Shown here: positions 8,613-16,279 of the stretch, in pieces
How the letters are laid out: the number at the start of each line of letters is the position of its first letter
Numbering within the stretch: position 1 is the stretch's first letter
Origin: Planctomycetaceae bacterium
Lineage (GTDB): Bacteria; Planctomycetota; Planctomycetia; Pirellulales; Pirellulaceae
Direction: 5' to 3'
DNA: 35,551 nt
Assembly (NCBI GenBank): GCA_016795075.1
Contig: JAEUIP010000012.1
Location: forward strand, 1-35,551
Translations under genes and position numbers: made by a program
Notes under the pieces: model-generated
Told to the model about the DNA's origin: nothing
Databases searched by the model: none
What the model saw: only the letters and a program-made list of their open reading frames with translations

Positions 8613-8674
8613 GCCTTCACCTTCTTAATTCAGCCCAGTAAATCCGCCCGCCCGCGCCACACCAAAACCCAAAA

Positions 8675-9340
8675 CTAAACCGCCGCCAAAGCCTTGGCTT
8701 TAGCTTGAATGTCTGCCACCGCTTTCGCCTTGAACTCGTCCAATGCGGACTTATCAATGATCACGTTCTTGACCCGCAACACTGCGTATGCGTTCAGGTC
8801 GTCACATGGCATCACCGATACCCCGGCAATGTTGCGGCCACTCTTGTAAACCAACGGTTGATGGCCCTTCGTAGCCACCAGTGCGGTTTGACCGGAAACA
8901 CCCATCGCTGACAGCAAACCAGCCATCACCTTCGTCTTTGCTTCCGAACACTCCAGGCCTTCAACAACCGTCACTTTGCCGGCAGCAATCTTGCTGGCAA
9001 CCGCCATTCGCAATGCCAATCGAACGGCTTTCTTGGGCAATCGATACGAGAAATCTCGTGGCGACAGCGCCTTCATGTGACCACCACCGCGACGAACACC
9101 GCTCCGTCGAGAACCGGCACGTGCGTTACCAGTGCCTTTTTGCTTGTACATTTTCTTCGTCGTACCGGCCACACCCGAACGGGTCTTCGTTTGCTTGGTG
9201 CCCTGACGCAAACAGGCCTGATACATAACGACGACATCATGCAACAACTGCTTGTTGATCGAATTCACCAAGTCCGAGCTGGCAATTTCATACTGCCCGA
9301 CTTGCTTACCCGACATGTTGTATACTGGCAACGATGACAT
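8675..9340 (-). CDS. rplD: 50S ribosomal protein L4
   Basis: L4 binds 23S rRNA and lines the exit tunnel; in E. coli it also represses its own operon through the S10 leader. I start at ATG 9340 (MSSLPVYNMSGKQVGQYEI), giving 221 aa; the open extension to 9400 is not conserved. The tunnel loop GTKQTKTRSGVAGTTKKMYK and KGTGNARAGSRRSGVRRGGG is clear, followed by SPRDFSYRLPKKAVRLALR. Whether L4 autoregulation occurs here cannot be read from the sequence. Confidence 0.97.
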   Translation of the reverse strand: MSSLPVYNMSGKQVGQYEIASSDLVNSINKQLLHDVVVMYQACLRQGTKQTKTRSGVAGTTKKMYKQKGTGNARAGSRRSGVRRGGGHMKALSPRDFSYRLPKKAVRLALRMAVASKIAAGKVTVVEGLECSEAKTKVMAGLLSAMGVSGQTALVATKGHQPLVYKSGRNIAGVSVMPCDDLNAYAVLRVKNVIIDKSALDEFKAKAVADIQAKAKALAAV

Positions 9341-9406
9341 TTTTCGTTCCGCTAAAATTCCGCCACAAAACCCCGAACACCCACCCCGACTCGTACCCAA
9401 CCCTTA

Positions 9407-10123
9407 TCAAACGATATTGGTTGCCTTGACAATCACATAACCGCCAGCCGGCCCAGGAACGGCACCGCGAATCAACAACAAGTTGTTGTCGGCATCGACA
9501 CGAACCAGTTTCAAGTTTCGCGAGGTTACTTGCTTGCCACCGTAACGACCAGCCATCCGACGACCCTTCATCACACGAGCTGGAAACGTGTTTTGACCCG
9601 TTGAACCAGCATATCGGTGACACTTCTTCACACCGTGTGTCGCACGTTGCCCGGAGAAATTGTGACGCCGCATAACACCCGAATAACCACGGCCCTTGTT
9701 GGTGCCCGTGACATCAACCGATGCGACGCCATCCAGATACGAGGCCTTGAGAACTTGGCCTACTTGAAGATCACCAACCGCACCGCGAATCTCACGAACA
9801 AACTTTTGCGGTTCACAACCGGCCTTTTCCGGAACGCTCTGTCCGGCTGCCTTCAATGCAACACTTCTTTTACTCTTGATATCGGCGACATGGCCACGTT
9901 CGGCACGTGTCGCTTGACTGGCTCGACTTCGCCCGCGACCTTCGGCCGGCCGCTTCTTCTCATCGAACCCTAATTGGACCGCTTCGTAACCATCTCGCTG
10001 CAGTGAACGCAATTGCAATACATGACAGGGACCCGCTTCAACAACGGTCACCGGAACTGCCTCACCGCTAGGTAAGTAAATTTGCGTCATCCCGACCTTA
10101 CGGCCGAGTATTCCCTTGCTCAT
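9407..10123 (-). CDS. rplC: 50S ribosomal protein L3
   Basis: L3 nucleates large-subunit assembly and reaches towards the peptidyl transferase centre. The 238-aa protein starts MSKGILGRKVGMTQIYLPSG and contains VDVTGTNKGRGYSGVMRRHN, the HGVKKCHRYAGSTGQNTFPA segment whose Gln aligns with the residue methylated by PrmB in other bacteria, and VMKGRRMAGRYGGKQVT. It is separated from rpsJ by 233 nt, the widest gap in the cluster, which contains a hairpin (10177-10191). Confidence 0.97.
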   Translation of the reverse strand: MSKGILGRKVGMTQIYLPSGEAVPVTVVEAGPCHVLQLRSLQRDGYEAVQLGFDEKKRPAEGRGRSRASQATRAERGHVADIKSKRSVALKAAGQSVPEKAGCEPQKFVREIRGAVGDLQVGQVLKASYLDGVASVDVTGTNKGRGYSGVMRRHNFSGQRATHGVKKCHRYAGSTGQNTFPARVMKGRRMAGRYGGKQVTSRNLKLVRVDADNNLLLIRGAVPGPAGGYVIVKATNIV

Positions 10124-10176
10124 CTTTGTTCACTTTCTCGCAAAATGGCCTCGTCTCACAGGATACAGAGCGAAAA

Positions 10177-10191
10177 CCACCCATTGGGTGG
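10177..10191 (-). terminator. Short hairpin followed by T4 between rpsJ and rplC (possible attenuator)
   Basis: Read on the minus strand, the sequence is CCACCC-AAT-GGGTGG followed directly by TTTT: a perfect 6-bp GC-rich stem with a 3-nt loop and a short T tract. It lies about 165 nt after the rpsJ stop and 53 nt before the rplC start, inside the longest intergenic gap of the ribosomal cluster. This resembles a weak intrinsic terminator or attenuator that could tune rplC-secY expression relative to rpsJ. The T tract is short, so it may be only a structured spacer. Confidence 0.35.
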
Positions 10192-10356
10192 CCGACACTC
10201 AGATTACCTCTGAAACTTCCATTCCATACGCATCTTCCAGTGACCTGCTGACCTCGACCGCCGCGACCCGTTGTCACCGACGACCCAATCAGCGAACACA
10301 ACCACCAGCCCAACCTGCCCAAATCTCTATCTACCCAACAAAACCAAGGCCTCGAA

Positions 10357-10680
10357 CTATTTCGAGGTGGCTTTGATTTTAATCTCAACACCTGCCGGCA
10401 AACTCAACTTGTTCAAAGCTTCGATCGTTTTGGCCGAGGCTTGAACGATGTCAATCAATCGCTTGTGCGTACGCACTTCGTATTGCTGTCTCGCCTTCTT
10501 GTCAATGAAGGGACCGCTAATCACGGTGTATCGCTCCACGCGCGTCGGCAACGGAATTGGACCGTGAACTTCCGAGTGCGTTCGCTTGGCCGTATCCACG
10601 ATCTCTTGGGCACTCTGGTCCAAAACCGAGTGATCAAACGCTTCCATCCGAATTCGAATTACTTCGTGAACAGCAGCCAC
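10357..10680 (-). CDS. rpsJ: 30S ribosomal protein S10
   Basis: S10 is a head protein of the 30S subunit and, as NusE, a partner of NusB in antitermination. The 107-aa product contains [40 protein letters not shown] and [20 protein letters not shown], all standard. It is the first gene of the superoperon: upstream is a long leader and a promoter, then a divergent non-ribosomal gene. In many bacteria rpsJ follows tuf; it does not here. Confidence 0.97.
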   Translation of the reverse strand: MAAVHEVIRIRMEAFDHSVLDQSAQEIVDTAKRTHSEVHGPIPLPTRVERYTVISGPFIDKKARQQYEVRTHKRLIDIVQASAKTIEALNKLSLPAGVEIKIKATSK

Positions 10681-10956
10681 TTACCGCGTCTCCTCAAATC
10701 GTTCCACCTGCCCGTACAACCACAAACCCCACCACCCTCAGCCCCTGACAAACGGGAGGATCGGCACCAAAGACGAGTGACGAACGCAAATTCGCTCACC
10801 CATTTCTTGCCTACACCGTCCAGCACGTGCGCAACCGGCCCAAATCGCACCGCTCAACATCCGCTTTCAAGCAAATTAGCCTGAGCCAAGTCCGGTTATT
10901 CACGGCTCGTGGGCAGACAAAATCACCCATCGCCAAGAAGTATTCGGTAGTGGAGA
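10681..10956 (-). promoter_or_regulatory. Putative untranslated leader of the S10 superoperon
   Basis: Between the predicted transcription start (about 10956) and the rpsJ ATG there are roughly 275 nt with no convincing gene on either strand. One imperfect inverted repeat is visible, GTGACGAA (10777-10784) against TTCGCTCAC (10791-10799) with one bulged base. A long leader is where S10 operons of some bacteria carry autoregulatory structure, but I cannot match this one to a known leader family. Function is inferred from position only. Confidence 0.35.
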
Positions 10957-10962
10957 GGGAGG

Positions 10963-10992
10963 AGTTTACACCCTCTGCCCGCAACCTGTCAA
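10963..10992 (-). promoter_or_regulatory. Sigma70-type promoter for the S10-spc superoperon
   Basis: On the minus strand a perfect -35 hexamer TTGACA (10992-10987) is followed after 18 nt by TAAACT (10968-10963), which matches four of six positions of TATAAT. It points towards rpsJ. No other pair of this quality was seen in the 479-nt region between rpsJ and the divergent gene at 11160. Planctomycete promoters are not always close to the E. coli consensus, so this is a prediction. Confidence 0.5.
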
Positions 10993-11054
10993 CGGCCAAA
11001 AGAGTTTTTTGGCGTGAAGACTCCGGTTTTTGGTAGCTTTTCCGCCTTGTGCTT

Positions 11055-11088
11055 TTGGTCTACGACCGCCATACAGTAAAATGGCGGT
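11055..11088 (+). promoter_or_regulatory. Putative promoter embedded in an inverted repeat, upstream of the isomerase/U32 unit
   Basis: A -10-like TAAAAT (11077-11082, five of six) has a weak -35 TTGGTC (11055-11060) at 16-nt spacing, pointing to the gene at 11160. An 8-bp perfect inverted repeat, ACCGCCAT (11065-11072) and ATGGCGGT (11081-11088), brackets the -10. A dyad overlapping a -10 is a typical operator layout, so a repressor may act here. It is not followed by a T run, which argues against a terminator. Both elements are predictions. Confidence 0.35.
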
Positions 11089-11159
11089 GGTCGACGTCCC
11101 TGGGTAGGCCTAGTCGATAGAACATTTTCGTCCTGTGTCTGGGCAAGAGTAACGGTTGT

Positions 11160-11978
11160 ATGCGATTTGCGATTTGTAACGAGACGTTTCAAAACTGGGG
11201 CTTCGTCGATCAGTGCCGCCGAGCGGCCGAGCTAGGATATCAGGCTCTCGAAATTGCCCCATTTACGCTGCCTGTCTCGGTAGCCCAGTTTTCTGGGCAG
11301 CAGAGAATCGAAATGAAAAAGACGGCTCGTGATTTTGGGCTCGAGATTATCGGGCTCCATTGGCTCCTTGCCGGCACCGAAGGTCTTTACCTAACCAGCC
11401 CCGACCGAACGGTTACCGCGCGAACCGAGACTTACTTTCACTCGCTGATCAACTTGTGCCACGACTTGGGCGGTCATGTTATGGTTTTGGGTTCGCCGAA
11501 GCAGCGAAACTTGCTACCGGGGGTCAGTCATCAACAGGCCTCCGAAAATGCAGCAGCGTTGCTCGGACGTTTGACTTCGCATTTGAGCGATGCGGGCGTC
11601 ACGTTGGCCATCGAGCCCCTCGGTCCTGAAGAGGGTGATTTTCTCAATACCGCTCAATCGGCGGTGGATTTGATCCAGATGGTGGATTCCCCGACCGTCC
11701 GCTTGCATTTGGACGTCAAAGCCATGTCCACGGAAGCCGAACCGTACGAAAGCCTGATTCGTCGCCATGGCGTTTGGCTGCAACATTTTCATGCGAATGA
11801 TCCCAATCGCCAAGGACCAGGCATGGGCGAGGTGGATTTTGTCCCGATACTTCGGGCACTCCGGGACATTGGCTATACCGGGTGGGTGAGTGTTGAGGTT
11901 TTCGATTACACTCCAGGCCCTGACGCTTTAGCCAGCCGCAGTATTCAATACCTTCGCGAAACCGTCTCCCAACTATGA
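11160..11978 (+). CDS. Sugar phosphate isomerase/epimerase-like TIM-barrel protein
   Basis: The 272-aa protein belongs to the xylose-isomerase-like / AP-endonuclease-2 TIM-barrel superfamily. Visible strand-end motifs are GYQALEIAP (acidic residue on strand 2), LEIIGLHWLL, VTLAIEPLG, VRLHLDVKAM, WLQHFHANDP and GWVSVEVF; the spaced Glu, Asp, His and Glu are the usual metal ligands of this fold. No signal peptide is seen, so it is likely cytoplasmic. The substrate cannot be told from sequence; close relatives include inosose, hydroxypyruvate and tagatose/psicose-type isomerases. Its stop overlaps the start of the U32 gene as ATGA, suggesting coupled translation. The ATG at 11160 is the only sensible start. 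Confidence 0.88.
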   Translation: MRFAICNETFQNWGFVDQCRRAAELGYQALEIAPFTLPVSVAQFSGQQRIEMKKTARDFGLEIIGLHWLLAGTEGLYLTSPDRTVTARTETYFHSLINLCHDLGGHVMVLGSPKQRNLLPGVSHQQASENAAALLGRLTSHLSDAGVTLAIEPLGPEEGDFLNTAQSAVDLIQMVDSPTVRLHLDVKAMSTEAEPYESLIRRHGVWLQHFHANDPNRQGPGMGEVDFVPILRALRDIGYTGWVSVEVFDYTPGPDALASRSIQYLRETVSQL

Positions 11979-14536
11979 CCGAAAAAAATCAACCGGTTTC
12001 GAGCGCATTGCCCCAGCCTCCTCCAGAGTTGCTCGCGCCAGCGGGTAACCTCCTGTGCGCCCGTGCGGCCGTGGAAAATGGGGCCGACGCGGTCTACTTC
12101 GGATTAGAGGCAGGATTCAATGCGCGGGCGCGAGCCGAGAACATCACCTTGGAACAACTGCCGACATTGATGTCGATGTTGCATCAGAGGAACGTTAAAG
12201 GCTATGTCACTCTCAATACACTGACGTTTACCGATGAACTGCCGCGGTTGGAGCAATATGTCCAACGACTCGCGGTGGAAGGCGTCGACGCGGTTCTAGT
12301 ACAAGACATCGGCGTCGCTCGATTGGTCCGAGAAGTCTGCCCAGATATCGAGATCCACGCCAGTACACAAATGACGCTGACCCACGCGGATGCCATCGAG
12401 TTGGTCGCGAACGAACTGCATTTGTCTCGCGTTGTATTGGCCCGTGAACTCTCCATCGCCGAAATCAAGAAAATTCGCCAACGGACCAACGTGCCCTTGG
12501 AAGCCTTTGTGCATGGAGCCCTGTGCGTTGCCTATAGCGGCCAATGTCTCACCAGCGAGTCTCTGGGCGGGCGAAGTGCAAACCGTGGCCAATGTGCTCA
12601 AGCATGTCGATTACCGTACGATTTGGTTTGCGATGGCGCCGTTCGAGACCTTGGCGACGTGCGTTATTTGCTGAGCCCGCAAGATTTGGCGGCTTACCCA
12701 CTGGTTCCTCAACTAATGGAAGCTGGTCTGGCGTCCCTCAAGATCGAAGGGCGACTCAAAACGCCCGAATATGTTGCGAACGTGGTTCAAGCCTATCGTA
12801 CGGCGATCGACCATGCGGTTCGCGGCGAACAAAAAATCTGGTCGGCCGCCGAAAAACGACAACTCGAGTTGTCGTTTTCCCGCGGGTTTTCGCCCGGATG
12901 GTTGGAAGGCAATGACCACAAACGCCTTACCCCAGGCCAGTCCAGCTCCAAACGTGGAGTGCGAGTTGGCAAAGTCGTTCGACTCCAACATGGCAGGCTG
13001 TTGGTCGAGCTGGATTTGCCACTGTCCAAGGGTGACGGGATTGTGTTGCAGGGCGATCGTTTGAACGATGAAGAAGTTGGGGGGCGTGTCTATGAAATCT
13101 GGCGTCAGGGTCGCCAATTGGACGAACCAGCCGCAGGGCTTGTCGAACTTGGAATGGAGCATGGATTACTTCAGAATGCCAACATCTACCCGGAACAAAT
13201 TATCTGGCAAACGGACGATCCGCAACTGACTCGCCGATTGCGAAAAACGTTCATCAATAATCAGATCTCTCGCCGGGTTCCGATTGCTGTCTCTGCCACA
13301 ATCCAAGCGGGACATCCGATCGAGTTGTACGTAATTTGCGATGGGCGATCTTGGAGTGTACCCTGCGACTTTGAGCCGCCAGTGGCCACCCGCCACGTGT
13401 TGACCGAAGAGGTTGCCCGGCAACAGTTGGATCGGCTGGGGAACACCGTCTATGAGTTGACACAGCTAAGCCTCACGATCCTGGACGAGCCGATGGTTCC
13501 CTTGAGTGTCTGGGGGACCATTCGGAAACAAATGATCGAGATCCTCGACAATCGGCATCACCAAAAAACGCGTTCGATCTCCCAAGCTCCGGTCTTGCCG
13601 GCGATGCTGGCCGGAGTTGCCAAAATGGCCGAGCCGCTCCAATCGCCGGCCGAGTTGCAACAGGAAGCAACCGCCCCAGAACTGAGTGTTTTGTGTCGCT
13701 CGCTGGCTCAATTGGAATCTGCTCTGGCGATCGGTTGTCGACAAGTCATCGCAGACTTCCACGATGTGCGAGAATATCGTCGCGCGGTGGAATTAGCGAA
13801 AGCTCACGGTAGTTTCGTACGGCTGGCGACGCTAAGAATTTGCAAGCCGGGCGAAGAAGGGCTACTCAAAGCGCTCTCGCGACATGGAGCGGATGGTTGG
13901 CTCGTGCGGAACCTGACGGCTGCCAAGTACGCCCGCGAGTTACAGATTCCGTTTGTGGCCGATTTTTCACTTAACGTCACCAATCCGCTTTCGGCCCAGT
14001 GGTGGAAAAAGTTGGGAGCGCAGCGAATCACTGCGTCCTACGACCTGAACCGCGACCAATTGTTCGAACTGGCTCAAGCAACGCCACCGTCTTGGTTGGA
14101 AGTGGTGATCCATCAGCACATGCCGATGTTCCATATGGAGCACTGTGTGTTTTGTAGCGTCTTGTCCCCCGGCACGAACAAGACCAATTGCGGTCGGCCT
14201 TGCGATCGCCATCAGGTTCAACTGCGTGATCGTGTCGGTGCGCTGCATGTCTTGCATGCGGATATCGGATGTCGAAACACCTTGTATAACGGAACGGCGC
14301 AAAGTGGCGCGGAAGCCGTCGGAGCGTTGCTTCAAATGGGCGTGCGTCACTTCCGGGTCGAGTTATTGAATGACGCGACCACCGCGGATGTAGAGCGACT
14401 GTACTCTCTTTACCAACGTTTAATGGAAGGCAAGCTTCTCGCAGCCAGTGTCTGGAAAGAACTGCAAGCGGACAACCGAGTCGGAGTCACGCGGGGGACT
14501 TTGGAGCAACCTCGTAACCCGTTGGCGATCCTTTGA
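11975..14536 (+). CDS. Peptidase U32 family protein (RlhA/TrhP-like), long form
   Basis: The 853-aa product starts its U32 core at PELLAPAGNLLCARAAVENG and carries the family signature around residues 177-211: FVHGALCVAYSGQCLTSE and NRGQCAQACR, with cysteines at about 184, 191, 207 and 211 that probably hold an iron-sulfur cluster. Although named peptidases, the E. coli members RlhA and TrhP are needed for 5-hydroxycytidine in 23S rRNA and 5-hydroxyuridine in tRNA. A middle beta-rich region (about 320-450) and a C-terminal part follow. The latter has a second cysteine cluster near residues 724-741 (HMEHCVFC and NCGRPC). The size is above the roughly 650 aa of E. coli RlhA, as in other long members. 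An RNA-modifying role is inferred from family. It ends 16 nt from the convergent gene. Confidence 0.9.
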   Translation: MTEKNQPVSSALPQPPPELLAPAGNLLCARAAVENGADAVYFGLEAGFNARARAENITLEQLPTLMSMLHQRNVKGYVTLNTLTFTDELPRLEQYVQRLAVEGVDAVLVQDIGVARLVREVCPDIEIHASTQMTLTHADAIELVANELHLSRVVLARELSIAEIKKIRQRTNVPLEAFVHGALCVAYSGQCLTSESLGGRSANRGQCAQACRLPYDLVCDGAVRDLGDVRYLLSPQDLAAYPLVPQLMEAGLASLKIEGRLKTPEYVANVVQAYRTAIDHAVRGEQKIWSAAEKRQLELSFSRGFSPGWLEGNDHKRLTPGQSSSKRGVRVGKVVRLQHGRLLVELDLPLSKGDGIVLQGDRLNDEEVGGRVYEIWRQGRQLDEPAAGLVELGMEHGLLQNANIYPEQIIWQTDDPQLTRRLRKTFINNQISRRVPIAVSATIQAGHPIELYVICDGRSWSVPCDFEPPVATRHVLTEEVARQQLDRLGNTVYELTQLSLTILDEPMVPLSVWGTIRKQMIEILDNRHHQKTRSISQAPVLPAMLAGVAKMAEPLQSPAELQQEATAPELSVLCRSLAQLESALAIGCRQVIADFHDVREYRRAVELAKAHGSFVRLATLRICKPGEEGLLKALSRHGADGWLVRNLTAAKYARELQIPFVADFSLNVTNPLSAQWWKKLGAQRITASYDLNRDQLFELAQATPPSWLEVVIHQHMPMFHMEHCVFCSVLSPGTNKTNCGRPCDRHQVQLRDRVGALHVLHADIGCRNTLYNGTAQSGAEAVGALLQMGVRHFRVELLNDATTADVERLYSLYQRLMEGKLLAASVWKELQADNRVGVTRGTLEQPRNPLAIL

Positions 14537-14552
14537 ACGCCGTTCGCAGCGA

Positions 14553-15449
14553 TTACTTGAGTGTCGAACCGAAGTGTTGGGCGATCTTGCCGCGCAAAAA
14601 AGCGACGCTTGCTTGCAATTGCTCAAACCCATCAACGCCATCTTCGACGCTGACCCAGCCATCAAAGCCCGCCTGCGCAAGCATCCCGAAAATTGCATCA
14701 TAGTCGTTCAAGCCTTTTCCAATCTCGCCGTGGCGCAGGCGTTTTGCGTAACCTGCGGCACCGTCTTCTTCTCGGCGCAAATCTTCCAGCGTCCCTTCGA
14801 TCAAGTAGCGATCACTGGCATGCATCGTGACGACGCGGTTCAATACGCGACGCAGCAATTCGAGCGGATCGTCGCCAGCCAAGTAAGCATTGCTCGGATC
14901 GTAGTTGACGCCAAACTTCGGATGGTGAACACGATCCACGAGTTGACAGAACACGTCCATCTTTTGGGCAAATTCTGGAAACTGCCAAAAATCGTCTTTG
15001 TAATGATTCTCGATGATCAAAGTAACGCCGAGTTTCTCGGCGGTAGGCAAGCACGCTTCAATCGATTGCGCGGCCAACTCGACACCTTCTGCGATTCCAA
15101 GTTCTGGACGACGCTGCCCACTTAACACTCGGCAGAATTGACCGCCAAGCTCCGCCGTCATTTGAATCCAATGGCGTTGCTTTTCAATTTCTCGTTGGCG
15201 GAACTCAGGTGCTGGATGAGTGAAGTCGGGTGAGCAGCACATCATGGGGATCACCATCCCGTGCGATTCAACTTGGCGCCGAAATTCCGGCCAACGTTGC
15301 CGGTCGGCCATTTCGAGAAAACCTGCATACCACTCCAAGCCCTCGACATGGAGTGTCGCCGCCAACGCGATCCATTGCGTCAGGTTCATCGATCCATCTT
15401 TGCACAATGCGGTCATGTAGGCTTTAGGAAATACGGCAAGCTTCGGCAT
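14553..15449 (-). CDS. Sugar phosphate isomerase/epimerase-like TIM-barrel protein (second copy type)
   Basis: This 298-aa protein is a second member of the xylose-isomerase-like TIM-barrel superfamily. Motifs include HVEGLEWYAGF, MVIPMMCCSPDF, GVTLIIENHY with the metal-ligand Glu, FGVNYDPSNAY with Asp, VVTMHASDRY with His and GWVSVEDGVDGF with the last acidic ligand. The start is placed at ATG 15449 (MPKLAVFPKAYM); the open extension to 15551 would overlap the upstream hydrolase gene. It is distant from the isomerase at 11160 rather than a recent duplicate. It is the last gene of the lepB-lptB-hydrolase run and may be co-transcribed. Substrate unknown. Confidence 0.87.
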   Translation of the reverse strand: MPKLAVFPKAYMTALCKDGSMNLTQWIALAATLHVEGLEWYAGFLEMADRQRWPEFRRQVESHGMVIPMMCCSPDFTHPAPEFRQREIEKQRHWIQMTAELGGQFCRVLSGQRRPELGIAEGVELAAQSIEACLPTAEKLGVTLIIENHYKDDFWQFPEFAQKMDVFCQLVDRVHHPKFGVNYDPSNAYLAGDDPLELLRRVLNRVVTMHASDRYLIEGTLEDLRREEDGAAGYAKRLRHGEIGKGLNDYDAIFGMLAQAGFDGWVSVEDGVDGFEQLQASVAFLRGKIAQHFGSTLK

Positions 15450-15502
15450 GCGCAAGACTCTTTCAAGTTGACTGAAGAATTCACTCCCGATGGGGCACGA
15501 CT

Positions 15503-16273
15503 TCACGATCCCTTCGAGTTCCCGTGACGCTGGGCGAACAACCATTCCCACACCGCTGGATTGCTGTACGTCGCGGTCCAGCTATCGTGATCGCCGCCCC
15601 GATATTCTGTGTACCTTGGGGAACCGCCGAGTTCACGCAATCGATGGACGATTTCACGCGAGCGAGTTACCGGGACGACGTCGTCCTGATCTCCATGAAA
15701 AACCCACAAGGGTTTGCGGGCCAACTTCGGCAATTGGTCTGCCTGACAATCCGCTCCGCCACAGATCAGAACGGCCGCTGCATAACGATCGGGCTCACGC
15801 ATTAGCAAGTCCCAACCTCCGAAACCGCCCATCGACAACCCCGTCAGATAGACGCGTTGTGGGTCGATTGGCAACTGAGTAAGTAACGAATCGAGCAACT
15901 GTTGTACCGATCGCAATGCGGGACTTGGTTGAGCCGCTAACTTGGTGGGTTCATGTGTCCGGTCGATGCTGGCCCAAACGTCGTCTACTGGACATTGGGG
16001 CACAACGACGAAACAAGGATTCTCGCGTTGCACCATGGGGCCAGCAAAATCGTGCGCGCCGTGAACCAACGTCACTTCGTTGTCGGTCCCGCGCTCGCCG
16101 GCTCCATGCAGGAATAGCAGCAACGGAAAACCTGTTCCGACCGAACTGGACGATTTTCCATCGGTTGTTGAGCCTGCAATAGCGCCTTGAGGCCGCCAGA
16201 TCCGAAATGGAAATGGACCAGACGAAGCAAGAAACACTTGCTGCTCGTAGTTCGACAATTCAACCTCGTCCAT
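15503..16273 (-). CDS. Alpha/beta hydrolase, carboxylesterase/PHB-depolymerase-like
   Basis: The 256-aa product is a serine hydrolase of the alpha/beta fold. The oxyanion region LLLFLHGAGERG is at residues 51-62, the nucleophile elbow GLSMGG places Ser147, GDQDDVVP gives the acid at about Asp198, and RGGDHDSW gives His229. This arrangement is typical of the small feruloyl-esterase/phospholipase-like group often annotated as predicted peptidase. I see no signal peptide, so it may act in the cytoplasm, although the family is often exported. It starts 6 nt after the lptB stop, consistent with one transcript. The substrate is unknown. Confidence 0.87.
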   Translation of the reverse strand: MDEVELSNYEQQVFLASSGPFPFRIWRPQGAIAGSTTDGKSSSSVGTGFPLLLFLHGAGERGTDNEVTLVHGAHDFAGPMVQRENPCFVVVPQCPVDDVWASIDRTHEPTKLAAQPSPALRSVQQLLDSLLTQLPIDPQRVYLTGLSMGGFGGWDLLMREPDRYAAAVLICGGADCQADQLPKLARKPLWVFHGDQDDVVPVTRSREIVHRLRELGGSPRYTEYRGGDHDSWTATYSNPAVWEWLFAQRHGNSKGS

Positions 16274-16279
16274 GTTCTT

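Noticed and set aside
11065..11088. Intrinsic terminator
   Set aside because: The stem is perfect but no T run follows on either strand, and it lies at a divergent promoter region.
10681..11159. tRNA or other structural RNA gene ahead of rpsJ
   Set aside because: No T-loop GGTTCGA-type motif or cloverleaf pairing was found on either strand; the visible dyads fit regulatory elements better.
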